Program-made: the position numbers and the translations under genes
DNA from: Siphonodentalium dalli
Taxonomy: Eukaryota; Mollusca; Scaphopoda; Gadilida; Siphonodentaliidae
Direction of reading: 5' to 3'
Length of the DNA: 64,000 bases
Assembly (NCBI GenBank): GCA_032622095.1
Contig: CP136069.1
Coordinates: forward strand, 109,892,278 to 109,956,277
Notes under the pieces: generated by a model
Told to the model about the DNA's origin: nothing
The model's input: the letters and a program-made list of their open reading frames with translations, nothing else
Databases searched by the model: none
Part shown: positions 49,690 through 63,260 of the stretch, in pieces
Position numbering within the stretch: the first letter of the stretch is position 1
How the letters are laid out: every line of letters starts with the position of its first letter

Positions 49690-51044
49690 ATAAATTGCCA
49701 AATTCTGCATGAAAAGGGTTTAAAATTGGACAATATATCCCTCTCAAAATGTATATTAACATTTCCTCTTCAATTTAGTAATATTATGGTATATAAGGAC
49801 ATACTTCAGTTATACAAGATGCATTAGCTAGTAAAATTGAAAAAAAAGCTAAATTTTTTGGCTTTATTTTGAGGATTGACACTAATTTTCAGGATGCCTC
49901 ATATTGGAAAAATAAACCACTACTGCTCGATATAATCCATTTTTGATTTCAGTAAGGTCTATATTTTGATAAAATACTATAAGAAACGCTGTTATTCACA
50001 CATATACATATATATAATAGGAATCAGGGAGCTAAATGTGTTCTGGAGTCGGGGAGCGAGTACACCGTGGAATGCTAAAGGTGAAGGTAACCGAAGAATG
50101 ACCTTCACCTGATACATGCGACACGTTATTAAAGGATGACATCGCGTTTATTTGATTTGTACATAATATCTAAATAATTTAAACTGGTGAATGAATGGGG
50201 GAACGGATTTTTGTGAGCGGGAAATGTATTTAACTAGCTGTTGTAGATCTGGGTTTTTCCAGATCAAATTTGGCTGTGAGATAGCCCTGTCGTACACTTG
50301 GGGATTTATTTTAAAAAGCAAACACATGACCTATGATTTTTCTTGCATTTTCGTGATCAACTGGTGTCAATCTAGCTGGGTAAACATCACTGGTATGGCC
50401 TGCAGGCTTCAATTCAGCGAATTTGGCCGAAACGTTAACACTGTCGCCTATGGGAAACCATTTAGTTCCGTGATTCCTATAAGAAAAATTTGAATTTTAC
50501 GAAATTTCACGTCTCGCCATGATAAGTTGTTATTTCCATATTTTCTTATTTTCAAATGATAATGACCACATTTTGGACAGATTTAAAGAAGAAACGCATG
50601 GATTCGCCTGTAGAAAGTAAAGAAAGTGATAAATCTGGTAATTTTGCATGGATGTCAGGTACCATTAGGGGGTCAGGGGGTCTAAAGCCCCCCTCCCCAC
50701 AATTTTGAGGAGTGTTAGCCCCCCCCCCCACCCATTGGGAAAATGTGTCATTTGACCCAATTAAGCTTTTCCGGCACCAAGTAGCCTTATCTTGGACCGT
50801 AGCTCCACCCCAAGTCGGGGGGGGGGGTGATGGCGTCACCACTAGAGTTACTGTCGTGCAAAACTGTCATGGCAGCTTTGTTAAACAGACAGTATGCCCT
50901 GCCATCTGGTAAAATTTCATTCCTGAGGCTTTGTCTGATGTTGTATCATAATGTTTCGATATTTAAATTGACTTATGGTTGCTTTACATTGCTATTAAAA
51001 TATTTTTTATTTTTATTTTCTGTTAATTTTGGTAAATATTTATT
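49690..51044 (+). repeat. Satellite monomer 37
   Basis: Length 1355 bp, 5' class B, A-run 8, GTAGAAAGT, 3' class a, C-tract 11, G-tract 11. Confidence 0.97.
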
Positions 51045-52399
51045 ATAAATTGCCAAATTCTGCATGAAAAGGGTTTAAAATTGGACAATATATCCCTCTC
51101 AAAATGTATATTAACATTTCCTCTTCAATTTAGTAATATTATGGTATATAAGGACATACTTCAGTTATACAAGATGCATTAGCTAGTAAAATTGAAAAAA
51201 AAGCTAAATTATTTGGCTTTATTTTGAGGATTGACACTAATTTTCAGGATGCCTCATATTGGAAAAATAAACCACTACTGCTCGATATAATCCATTTTTG
51301 ATTTCAGTAAGGTCTATATTTTGATAAAATACTATAAGAAACGCTGTTATTCACACATATACATATATATAATAGGAATCAGGGAGCTAAATGTGTTCTG
51401 GAGTCGGGGAGCGAGTACACCGTGGAATGCTAAAGGTGAAGGTAACCGAAGAATGACCTTCACCTGATACATGCGACACGTTATTAAAGGATGACATCGC
51501 GTTTATTTGATTTGTACATAATATCTAAATAATTTAAACTGGTGAATGAATGGGGGAACGGATTTTTGTGAGCGGGAAATGTATTTAACTAGCTGTTGTA
51601 GATCTGGGTTTTTCCAGATCAAATTTGGCTGTGAGATAGCCCTGTCGTACACTTGGGGATTTATTTTAAAAAGCAAACACATGACCTATGATTTTTCTTG
51701 CATTTTCGTGATCAACTGGTGTCAATCTAGCTGGGTAAACATCACTGGTATGGCCTGCAGGCTTCAATTCAGCGAATTTGGCCGAAACGTTAACACTGTC
51801 GCCTATGGGAAACCATTTAGTTCCGTGATTCCTATAAGAAAAATTTGAATTTTACGAAATTTCACGTCTCGCCATGATAAGTTGTTATTTCCATATTTTC
51901 TTATTTTCAAATGATAATGACCACATTTTGGACAGATTTAAAGAAGAAACGCATGGATTCGCCTGTAGAAAGTAAAGAAAGTGATAAATCTGGTAATTTT
52001 GCATGGATGTCAGGTACCATTAGGGGGTCAGGGGGTCTAAAGCCCCCCTCCCCACAATTTTGAGGAGTGTTAGCCCCCCCCCCACCCATTGGGAAAATGT
52101 GTCATTTGACCCAATTAAGCTTTTCCGGCACCAAGTAGCCTTATCTTGGACCGTAGCTCCACCCCAAGTCGGGGGGGGGGGGTGATGGCGTCACCACTAG
52201 AGTTACTGTCGTGCAAAACTGTCATGGCAGCTTTGTTAAACAGACAGTATGCCCTGCCATCTGGTAAAATTTCATTCCTGAGGCTTTGTCTGATGTTGTA
52301 TCATAATGTTTCGATATTTAAATTGACTTATGGTTGCTTTACATTGCTATTAAAATATTTTTTATTTTTATTTTCTGTTAATTTTGGTAAATATTTATT
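51045..52399 (+). repeat. Satellite monomer 38
   Basis: Length 1355 bp, B-like with AAATTATTTGG (a distal-domain variant), GTAGAAAGT, 3' class a, G-tract 12. Confidence 0.97.
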
Positions 52400-53754
52400 A
52401 TAAATTGCCAAATTCTGCATGAAAAGGGTTTAAAATTGGACAATATATCCCTCTCAAAATGTATATTAACATTTCCTCTTCAATTTAGTAATATTATGGT
52501 ATATAAGGACATACTTCAGTTATACAAGATGCATTAGCTAGTAAAATTGAAAAAAAAGCTAAATTATTTGGCTTTATTTTGAGGATTGACACTAATTTTC
52601 AGGATGCCTCATATTGGAAAAATAAACCACTACTGCTCGATATAATCCATTTTTGATTTCAGTAAGGTCTATATTTTGATAAAATACTATAAGAAACGCT
52701 GTTATTCACACTTATACATATATATAATAGGAATCAGGGAGCTAAATGTGTTCTGGAGTCGGGGAGCGAGTACACCGTGGAATGCTAAAGGTGAAGGTAA
52801 CCGAAGAATGACCTTCACCTGATACATGCGACACGTTATTAAAGGATGACATCGCGTTTATTTGATTTGTACATAATATCTAAATAATTTAAACTGGTGA
52901 ATGAATGGGGGAACGGATTTTTGTGAGCGGGAAATGTATTTAACTAGCTGTTGTAGATCTGGGTTTTTCCAGATCAAATTTGGCTGTGAGATAGCCCTGT
53001 CGTACGCTTGGGGATTTATTTTAAAAAGCAAACCCATGACCTATGATTTTTCTTGCATTTTCGTGATCAACTGGTGTCAATCTAGTTGGGTAAACATCAC
53101 TGGTATGGCCTGCAGGCTTCAATTCAGCGAATTTGGCCGAAACGTTAACACTGTCGCCTATGGGAAACCATTTAGTTCCGTGATTCCTATAAGAAAAATT
53201 TGAATTTTACGAAATTTCACGTCTCGCCATGATAAGTTGTTATTTCCATATTTTCTTATTTTCAAATGATAATGACCACATTTTGGACAGATTTAAAGAA
53301 GAAACGCATGGATTCGCCTGTAGATAGTAAAGAAAGTGATAAATCTGGTAATTTTGCATGGATGTCAGGTACCATTAGGGGGTCAGGGGGTCTAAAGCCC
53401 CCCTCCCCACAATTTTGAGGAGTGTTAGCCCCCCCCCCCCACCCATTGGGAAAATGTGTCATTTGACCCAATTAAGCTTTTCCGGCACCCAGTAGCCTTA
53501 TCTTGGACCGTAGCTCCACCCCAAGTCGGGGGGGGGGTGATGGCGTCACCACTAGAGTTACTGTCGTGCAAAACTGTCATGGCAGCTTTGTTAAACAGAC
53601 AGTATGCCCTGCCATCTGGTAAAATTTCATTCCTGAGGCTTTGTCTGATGTTGTATCATAATGTTTCGATATTTAAATTGACTTATGGTTGCTTTACATT
53701 GCTATTAAAATATATATTTTTTTTATTTTCTGTTAATTTTGGTAAATATTTATT
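52400..53754 (+). repeat. Satellite monomer 39 (part D)
   Basis: Length 1355 bp. Starts B-like with AAATTATTTGG, then carries D marks from CACACTTATAC onward (GTACGCTTGG, AAACCCATG, CTAGTTGGG, GGCACCCAGTAG). 3' class d, G-tract 10. Confidence 0.97.
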
Positions 53755-55111
53755 ATAAATTGCCAAATTCTGCATGAAAAGGGTTTAAAATTGGACAATA
53801 TATCCCTCTCAAAATGTATATTAACATTTTCTCTTCAATTTAGTAATATTATGGTATATAAGGACATACTTCAGTTATACAAGATGCATTAGCTAGTAAA
53901 ATTGAAAAAAAAAGCTAAATTTGTTGGCTTTATTTTGAGGATTGACACTAATTTTCAGGATGCCTCATATTGGAAAAATAAACCACTACTGCTCGATATA
54001 ATCCATTTTTGATTTCAGTAAGGTCTATATTTTGATAAAATACTATAAGAAACGCTGTTATTCACACTTATACATATACATAATAGGAATCAGGGAGCTA
54101 AATGTGTTCTGGAGTCGGGGAGCGAGTACACCGTGGAATGCTAAAGGTGAAGGTAACCGAAGAATGACCTTCACCTGATACATGCGACACGTTATTAAAG
54201 GATGACATCGCGTTTATTTGATTTGTACATAATATCTAAATAATTTAAACTGGTGAATGAATGGGGGAACGGATTTTTGTGAGCGGGAAATGTATTTAAC
54301 TAGCTGTTGTAGATCTGGGTTTTTCCAGATCAAATTTGGCTGTGAGATAGCCCTGTCGTACGCTTGGGGATTTATTTTAAAAAGCAAACCCATGACCTAT
54401 GATTTTTCTTGCATTTTCGTGATCAACTGGTGTCAATCTAGTTGGGTAAACATCACTGGTATGGCCTGCAGGCTTCAATTCAGCGAATTTGGCCGAAACG
54501 TTAACACTGTCGCCTATGGGAAACCATTTAGTTCCGTGATTCCTATAAGAAAAATTTGAATTTTACGAAATTTCACGTCTCGCCATGATAAGTTGTTATT
54601 TCCATATTTTCTTATTTTCAAATGATAATGACCACATTTTGGACAGATTTAAAGAAGAAACGCATGGATTCGCCTGTAGAAAGTAAAGAAAGTGATAAAT
54701 CTGGTAATTTTGCATGGATGTCAGGTACCATTAGGGGGTCAGGGGGTCTAAAGCCCCCCTCCCCACAATTTTGAGGAGTGTTAGCCCCCCCCCCCCACCC
54801 ATTGGGAAAATGTGTCATTTGACCCAATTAAGCTTTTCCGGCACCAAGTAGCCTTATCTTGGACCGTAGCTCCACCCCAAGTCGGGGGGGGGGGTGATGG
54901 CGTCACCACTAGAGTTACTGTCGTGCAAAACTGTCATGGCAGCTTTGTTAAACAGACAGTATGCCCTGCCATCTGGTAAAATTTCATTCCTGAGGCTTTG
55001 TCTGATGTTGTATCATAATGTTTCGATATTTAAATTGACTTATGGTTGCTTTACATTGCTATTAAAATATTTTTTATTTTTATTTTCTGTTAATTTTGGT
55101 AAATATTTATT
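53755..55111 (+). repeat. Satellite monomer 40 (subfamily D)
   Basis: Length 1357 bp. Full D 5' part (ATTTTCTCTTC, AAATTTGTTGG, CACACTTATAC with private TACATATACATAATAGG), D marks in the 100-codon frame, then GTAGAAAGT and ordinary GGCACCAAGTAG. 3' class a, G-tract 11. Confidence 0.97.
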
Positions 55112-56468
55112 ATAAATTGCCAAATTCTGCATGAAAAGGGTTTAAAATTGGACAATATATCCCTCTCAAAATGTATATTAACATTTCCTCTTCAATTTAG
55201 TAATATTATGGTATATAAGGACATACTTCAGTTATACAAGATGCATTAGCTAGTAAAATTGAAAAAAAAGCTAAATTATTTGGCTTTATTTTGAGGATTG
55301 ACACTAATTTTCAGGATGCCTCATATTGGAAAAATAAACCACTACTGCTCGATATAATCCATTTTTGATTTCAGTAAGGTCTATATTTTGATAAAATACT
55401 ATAAGAAACGCTGTTATTCACACATATACATATATATAATAGGAATCAGGGAGCTAAATGTGTTCTGGAGTCGGGGAGCGAGTACACCGTGGAATGCTAA
55501 AGGTGAAGGTAACCGAAGAATGACCTTCACCTGATACATGCGACACGTTATTAAAGGATGACATCGCGTTTATTTGATTTGTACATAATATCTAAATAAT
55601 TTAAACTGGTGAATGAATGGGGGAACGGATTTTTGTGAGCGGGAAATGTATTTAACTAGCTGTTGTAGATCTGGGTTTTTCCAGATCAAATTTGGCTGTG
55701 AGATAGCCCTGTCGTACACTTGGGGATTTATTTTAAAAAGCAAACACATGACCTATGATTTTTCTTGCATTTTCGTGATCAACTGGTGTCAATCTAGCTG
55801 GGTAAACATCACTGGTATGGCCTGCAGGCTTCAATTCAGCGAATTTGGCCGAAACGTTAACACTGTCGCCTATGGGAAACCATTTAGTTCCGTGATTCCT
55901 ATAAGAAAAATTTGAATTTTACGAAATTTCACGTCTCGCCATGATAAGTTGTTATTTCCATATTTTCTTATTTTCAAATGATAATGACCACATTTTGGAC
56001 AGATTTAAAGAAGAAACGCATGGATTCGCCTGTAGAAAGTAAAGAAAGTGATAAATCTGGTAATTTTGCATGGATGTCAGGTACCATTAGGGGGTCAGGG
56101 GGTCTAAAGCCCCCCTCCCCACAATTTTGAGGAGTGTTAGCCCCCCCCCCCACCCATTGGGAAAATGTGTCATTTGACCCAATTAAGCTTTTCCGGCACC
56201 AAGTAGCCTTATCTTGGACCGTAGCTCCACCCCAAGTCGGGGGGGGGGGGGTGATGGCGTCACCACTAGAGTTACTGTCGTGCAAAACTGTCATGGCAGC
56301 TTTGTTAAACAGACAGTATGCCCTGCCATCTGGTAAAATTTCATTCCTGAGGCTTTGTCTGATGTTGTATCATAATGTTTCGATATTTAAATTGACTTAT
56401 GGTTGCTTTACATTGCTATTAAAATATTTTTTATTTTTATTTTCTGTTAATTTTGGTAAATATTTATT
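55112..56468 (+). repeat. Satellite monomer 41
   Basis: Length 1357 bp, AAATTATTTGG, GTAGAAAGT, 3' class a, G-tract 13. Confidence 0.97.
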
Positions 56469-57826
56469 ATAAATTGCCAAATTCTGCATGAAAAGGGTTT
56501 AAAATTGGACAATATATCCCTCTCAAAATGTATATTAACATTTCCTCTTCAATTTAGTAATATTATGGTATATAAGGACATACTTCAGTTATACAAGATG
56601 CATTAGCTAGTAAAATTGAAAAAAAAGCTAAATTATTTGGCTTTATTTTGAGGATTGACACTAATTTTCAGGATGCCTCATATTGGAAAAATAAACCACT
56701 ACTGCTCGATATAATCCATTTTTGATTTCAGTAAGGTCTATATTTTGATAAAATACTATAAGAAACGCTGTTATTCACACATATACATATATATAATAGG
56801 AATCAGGGAGCTAAATGTGTTCTGGAGTCGGGGAGCGAGTACACCGTGGAATGCTAAAGGTGAAGGTAACCGAAGAATGACCTTCACCTGATACATGCGA
56901 CACGTTATTAAAGGATGACATCGCGTTTATTTGATTTGTACATAATATCTAAATAATTTAAACTGGTGAATGAATGGGGGAACGGATTTTTGTGAGCGGG
57001 AAATGTATTTAACTAGCTGTTGTAGATCTGGGTTTTTCCAGATCAAATTTGGCTGTGAGATAGCCCTGTCGTACACTTGGGGATTTATTTTAAAAAGCAA
57101 ACACATGACCTATGATTTTTCTTGCATTTTCGTGATCAACTGGTGTCAATCTAGCTGGGTAAACATCACTGGTATGGCCTGCAGGCTTCAATTCAGCGAA
57201 TTTGGCCGAAACGTTAACACTGTCGCCTATGGGAAACCATTTAGTTCCGTGATTCCTATAAGAAAAATTTGAATTTTACGAAATTTCACGTCTCGCCATG
57301 ATAAGTTGTTATTTCCATATTTTCTTATTTTCAAATGATAATGACCACATTTTGGACAGATTTAAAGAAGAAACGCATGGATTCGCCTGTAGAAAGTAAA
57401 GAAAGTGATAAATCTGGTAATTTTGCATGGATGTCAGGTACCATTAGGGGGTCAGGGGGTCTAAAGCCCCCCTCCCCACAATTTTGAGGAGTGTTAGCCC
57501 CCCCCCCCACCCATTGGGAAAATGTGTCATTTGACCCAATTAAGCTTTTCCGGCACCAAGTAGCCTTATCTTGGACCGTAGCTCCACCCCAAGTCGGGGG
57601 GGGGGGGGGTGATGGCGTCACCACTAGAGTTACTGTCGTGCAAAACTGTCATGGCAGCTTTGTTAAACAGACAGTATGCCCTGCCATCTGGTAAAATTTC
57701 ATTCCTGAGGCTTTGTCTGATGTTGTATCATAATGTTTCGATATTTAAATTGACTTATGGTTGCTTTACATTGCTATTAAAATATTTTTTATTTTTATTT
57801 TCTGTTAATTTTGGTAAATATTTATT
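56469..57826 (+). repeat. Satellite monomer 42
   Basis: Length 1358 bp, AAATTATTTGG, GTAGAAAGT, 3' class a, G-tract 14. Confidence 0.97.
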
Positions 57827-59185
57827 ATAAATTGCCAAATTCTGCATGAAAAGGGTTTAAAATTGGACAATATATCCCTCTCAAAATGTATATTAACATT
57901 TCCTCTTCAATTTAGTAATATTATGGTATATAAGGACATACTTCAGTTATACAAGATGCATTAGCTAGTAAAATTGAAAAAAAAGCTAAATTATTTGGCT
58001 TTATTTTGAGGATTGACACTAATTTTCAGGATGCCTCATATTGGAAAAATAAACCACTACTGCTCGATATAATCCATTTTTGATTTCAGTAAGGTCTATA
58101 TTTTGATAAAATACTATAAGAAACGCTGTTATTCACACATATACATATATATAATAGGAATCAGGGAGCTAAATGTGTTCTGGAGTCGGGGAGCGAGTAC
58201 ACCGTGGAATGCTAAAGGTGAAGGTAACCGAAGAATGACCTTCACCTGATACATGCGACACGTTATTAAAGGATGACATCGCGTTTATTTGATTTGTACA
58301 TAATATCTAAATAATTTAAACTGGTGAATGAATGGGGGAACGGATTTTTGTGAGCGGGAAATGTATTTAACTAGCTGTTGTAGATCTGGGTTTTTCCAGA
58401 TCAAATTTGGCTGTGAGATAGCCCTGTCGTACGCTTGGGGATTTATTTTAAAAAGCAAACCCATGACCTATGATTTTTCTTGCATTTTCGTGATCAACTG
58501 GTGTCAATCTAGTTGGGTAAACATCACTGGTATGGCCTGCAGGCTTCAATTCAGCGAATTTGGCCGAAACGTTAACACTGTCGCCTATGGGAAACCATTT
58601 AGTTCCGTGATTCCTATAAGAAAAATTTGAATTTTACGAAATTTCACGTCTCGCCATGATAAGTTGTTATTTCCATATTTTCTTATTTTCAAATGATAAT
58701 GACCACATTTTGGACAGATTTAAAGAAGAAACGCATGGATTCGCCTGTAGATAGTAAAGAAAGTGATAAATCTGGTAATTTTGCATGGATGTCAGGTACC
58801 ATTAGGGGGTCAGGGGGTCTAAAGCCCCCCTCCCCACAATTTTGAGGAGTGTTAGCCCCCCCCCCCACCCATTGGGAAAATGTGTCATTTGACCCAATTA
58901 AGCTTTTCCGGCACCAAGTAGCCTTATCTTGGACCGTAGCTCCACCCCAAGTCGGGGGGGGGGGGGGGTGATGGCGTCACCACTAGAGTTACTGTCGTGC
59001 AAAACTGTCATGGCAGCTTTGTTAAACAGACAGTATGCCCTGCCATCTGGTAAAATTTCATTCCTGAGGCTTTGTCTGATGTTGTATCATAATGTTTCGA
59101 TATTTAAATTGACTTATGGTTGCTTTACATTGCTATTAAAATATTTTTTATTTTTATTTTCTGTTAATTTTGGTAAATATTTATT
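57827..59185 (+). repeat. Satellite monomer 43 (part D)
   Basis: Length 1359 bp. B-like 5' part with AAATTATTTGG and CACACATATAC, then D marks GTACGCTTGG, AAACCCATG and CTAGTTGGG, with GTAGATAGT. 3' class a, G-tract 15. Confidence 0.97.
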
Positions 59186-60539
59186 ATAAATTGCCAAATT
59201 CTGCATGAAAAGGGTTTAAAATTGGACAATATATCCCTCTCAAAATGTATATTAACATTTCCTCTTCAATTTAGTAATATTATGGTATATAAGGACATAC
59301 TTCAGTTATACAAGATGCATTAGCTAGTAAAATTGAAAAAAAAGCTAAATTTTTTGGCTTTATTTTGAGGATTGACACTAATTTTCAGGATGCCTCATAT
59401 TGGAAAAATAAACCACTACTGCTCGATATAATCCATTTTTGATTTCAGTAAGGTCTATATTTTGATAAAATACTATAAGAAACGCTGTTATTCACACATA
59501 TACATATATATAATAGGAATCAGGGAGCTAAATGTGTTCTGGAGTCGGGGAGCGAGTACACCGTGGAATGCTAAAGGTGAAGGTAACCGAAGAATGACCT
59601 TCACCTGATACATGCGACACGTTATTAAAGGATGACATCGCGTTTATTTGATTTGTACATAATATCTAAATAATTTAAACTGGTGAATGAATGGGGGAAC
59701 GGATTTTTGTGAGCGGGAAATGTATTTAACTAGCTGTTGTAGATCTGGGTTTTTCCAGATCAAATTTGGCTGTGAGATAGCCCTGTCGTACACTTGGGGA
59801 TTTATTTTAAAAAGCAAACACATGACCTATGATTTTTCTTGCATTTTCGTGATCAACTGGTGTCAATCTAGCTGGGTAAACATCACTGGTATGGCCTGCA
59901 GGCTTCAATTCAGCGAATTTGGCCGAAACGTTAACACTGTCGCCTATGGGAAACCATTTAGTTCCGTGATTCCTATAAGAAAAATTTGAATTTTACGAAA
60001 TTTCACGTCTCGCCATGATAAGTTGTTATTTCCATATTTTCTTATTTTCAAATGATAATGACCACATTTTGGACAGATTTAAAGAAGAAACGCATGGATT
60101 CGCCTGTAGAAAGTAAAGAAAGTGATAAATCTGGTAATTTTGCATGGATGTCAGGTACCATTAGGGGGTCAGGGGGTCTAAAGCCCCCCTCCCCACAATT
60201 TTGAGGAGTGTTAGCCCCCCCCCACCCATTGGGAAAATGTGTCATTTGACCCAATTAAGCTTTTCCGGCACCAAGTAGCCTTATCTTGGACCGTAGCTCC
60301 ACCCCAAGTCGGGGGGGGGGGGTGATGGCGTCACCACTAGAGTTACTGTCGTGCAAAACTGTCATGGCAGCTTTGTTAAACAGACAGTATGCCCTGCCAT
60401 CTGGTAAAATTTCATTCCTGAGGCTTTGTCTGATGTTGTATCATAATGTTTCGATATTTAAATTGACTTATGGTTGCTTTACATTGCTATTAAAATATTT
60501 TTTATTTTTATTTTCTGTTAATTTTGGTAAATATTTATT
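59186..60539 (+). repeat. Satellite monomer 44
   Basis: Length 1354 bp, 5' class B, A-run 8, GTAGAAAGT, 3' class a, G-tract 12. Confidence 0.97.
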
Positions 60540-61895
60540 ATAAATTGCCAAATTCTGCATGAAAAGGGTTTAAAATTGGACAATATATCCCTCTCAAAAT
60601 GTATATTAACATTTCCTCTTCAATTTAGTAATATTATGGTATATAAGGACATACTTCAGTTATACAAGATGCATTAGCTAGTAAAATTGAAAAAAAAGCT
60701 AAATTATTTGGCTTTATTTTGAGGATTGACACTAATTTTCAGGATGCCTCATATTGGAAAAATAAACCACTACTGCTCGATATAATCCATTTTTGATTTC
60801 AGTAAGGTCTATATTTTGATAAAATACTATAAGAAACGCTGTTATTCACACATATACATATATATAATAGGAATCAGGGAGCTAAATGTGTTCTGGAGTC
60901 GGGGAGCGAGTACACCGTGGAATGCTAAAGGTGAAGGTAACCGAAGAATGACCTTCACCTGATACATGCGACACGTTATTAAAGGATGACATCGCGTTTA
61001 TTTGATTTGTACATAATATCTAAATAATTTAAACTGGTGAATGAATGGGGGAACGGATTTTTGTGAGCGGGAAATGTATTTAACTAGCTGTTGTAGATCT
61101 GGGTTTTTCCAGATCAAATTTGGCTGTGAGATAGCCCTGTCGTACACTTGGGGATTTATTTTAAAAAGCAAACACATGACCTATGATTTTTCTTGCATTT
61201 TCGTGATCAACTGGTGTCAATCTAGCTGGGTAAACATCACTGGTATGGCCTGCAGGCTTCAATTCAGCGAATTTGGCCGAAACGTTAACACTGTCGCCTA
61301 TGGGAAACCATTTAGTTCCGTGATTCCTATAAGAAAAATTTGAATTTTACGAAATTTCACGTCTCGCCATGATAAGTTGTTATTTCCATATTTTCTTATT
61401 TTCAAATGATAATGACCACATTTTGGACAGATTTAAAGAAGAAACGCATGGATTCGCCTGTAGATAGTAAAGAAAGTGATAAATCTGGTAATTTTGCATG
61501 GATGTCAGGTACCATTAGGGGGTCAGGGGGTCTAAAGCCCCCCTCCCCACAATTTTGAGGAGTGTTAGCCCCCCCCCCCACCCATTGGGAAAATGTGTCA
61601 TTTGACCCAATTAAGCTTTTCCGGCACCCAGTAGCCTTATCTTGGACCGTAGCTCCACCCCAAGTCGGGGGGGGGGGGTGATGGCGTCACCACTAGAGTT
61701 ACTGTCGTGCAAAACTGTCATGGCAGCTTTGTTAAACAGACAGTATGCCCTGCCATCTGGTAAAATTTCATTCCTGAGGCTTTGTCTGATGTTGTATCAT
61801 AATGTTTCGATATTTAAATTGACTTATGGTTGCTTTACATTGCTATTAAAATATATATTTTTTTTATTTTCTGTTAATTTTGGTAAATATTTATT
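60540..61895 (+). repeat. Satellite monomer 45
   Basis: Length 1356 bp, AAATTATTTGG, GTAGATAGT, GGCACCCAGTAG, 3' class d, G-tract 12. It leads into D monomer 46 just as monomers 35 and 39 lead into D copies. Confidence 0.97.
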
Positions 61896-63260
61896 ATAAA
61901 TTGCCAAATTCTGCATGAAAAGGGTTTAAAATTGGACAATATATCCCTCTCAAAATGTATATTAACATTTTCTCTTCAATTTAGTAATATTATGGTATAT
62001 AAGGACATACTTCAGTTATACAAGATGCATTAGCTAGTAAAATTGAAAAAAAAAGCTAAATTTGTTGGCTTTATTTTGAGGATTGACACTAATTATCAGG
62101 ATGCCTCATATTGGAAAAATAAACCACTACTGCTCGATATAATCCATTTTTGATTTCAGTAAGGTCTATATTTTGATAAAATACTATAAGAAACGCTGTT
62201 ATTCACACTTATACATATATATAATAGGAATCAGGTAGCTAAATGTGTTCTGGAGTCGGGGAGCGAGTACACCGTGGAATGCTAAAGGTGAAGGTAACCG
62301 AAGAATGACCTTCACCTGATACATGCGACACGTTATTAAAGGATGACATCGCGTTTATTTGATTTGTACATAATATCTAAATAATTTAAACTGGTGAATG
62401 AATGGGGGAACGGATTTTTGTGAGCGGGAAATGTATTTAACTAGCTGTTGTAGATCTGGGTTTTTCCAGATCAAATTTGGCTGTGAGATAGCCCTGTCGT
62501 ACGCTTGGGGATTTATTTTAAAAAGCAAACCCATGACCTATGATTTTTCTTGCATTTTCGTGATCAACTGGTGTCAATCTAGTTGGGTAAACATCACTGG
62601 TATGGCCTGCAGGCTTCAATTCAGCGAATTTGGCCGAAACGTTAACACTGTCGCCTATGGGAAACCATTTAGTTCCGTGATTCCTATAAGAAAAATTTGA
62701 ATTTTACGAAATTTCACGTCTCGCCATGATAAGTTGTTATTTCCATATTTTCTTATTTTCAAATGATAATGACCACATTTTGGACAGATTTAAAGAAGAA
62801 ACGCATGGATTCGCCTGTAGATAGTAAAGAAAGTGATAAATCTGGTAATTTTGCATGGATGTCAGGTACCATTAGGGGGTCAGGGGGTCTAAAGCCCCCC
62901 TACATACAATTTTGAGGTGTGTTAGCCCCCCCCCCCCTCCCCCACCCATTGGGAAAATGTGTCATTTGACCCAATTAAGCTTTTCCGGCACCCAGTAGCC
63001 TTATCTTGGACCGTAGCTCCACCCCAAGTCGGGGGGGGGGGGTGATGGCGTCACCACTAGAGTTACTGTCGTGCAAAACTGTCATGGCAGCTTTGTTAAA
63101 CAGACAGTATGCCCTGCCATCTGGTAAAATTTCATTCCTGAGGCTTTGTCTGATGTTGTATCATAATGTTTCGATATTTAAATTGACTTATGGTTGCTTT
63201 ACATTGCTATTAAAATATTTTATTTTTTTTATTTTCTGTTAATTTTGGTAAATATTTATT
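61896..63260 (+). repeat. Satellite monomer 46 (subfamily D, diverged GC module)
   Basis: Length 1365 bp, the longest copy. Full D marks, private AATTATCAGG and CAGGTAGCTA, and a rearranged GC module (CTACATACAATTTTG for CTCCCCACAATTTTG, GAGGTGTG for GAGGAGTG, C-tract C12-T-C5). GGCACCCAGTAG, 3' class e, G-tract 12. Confidence 0.97.
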
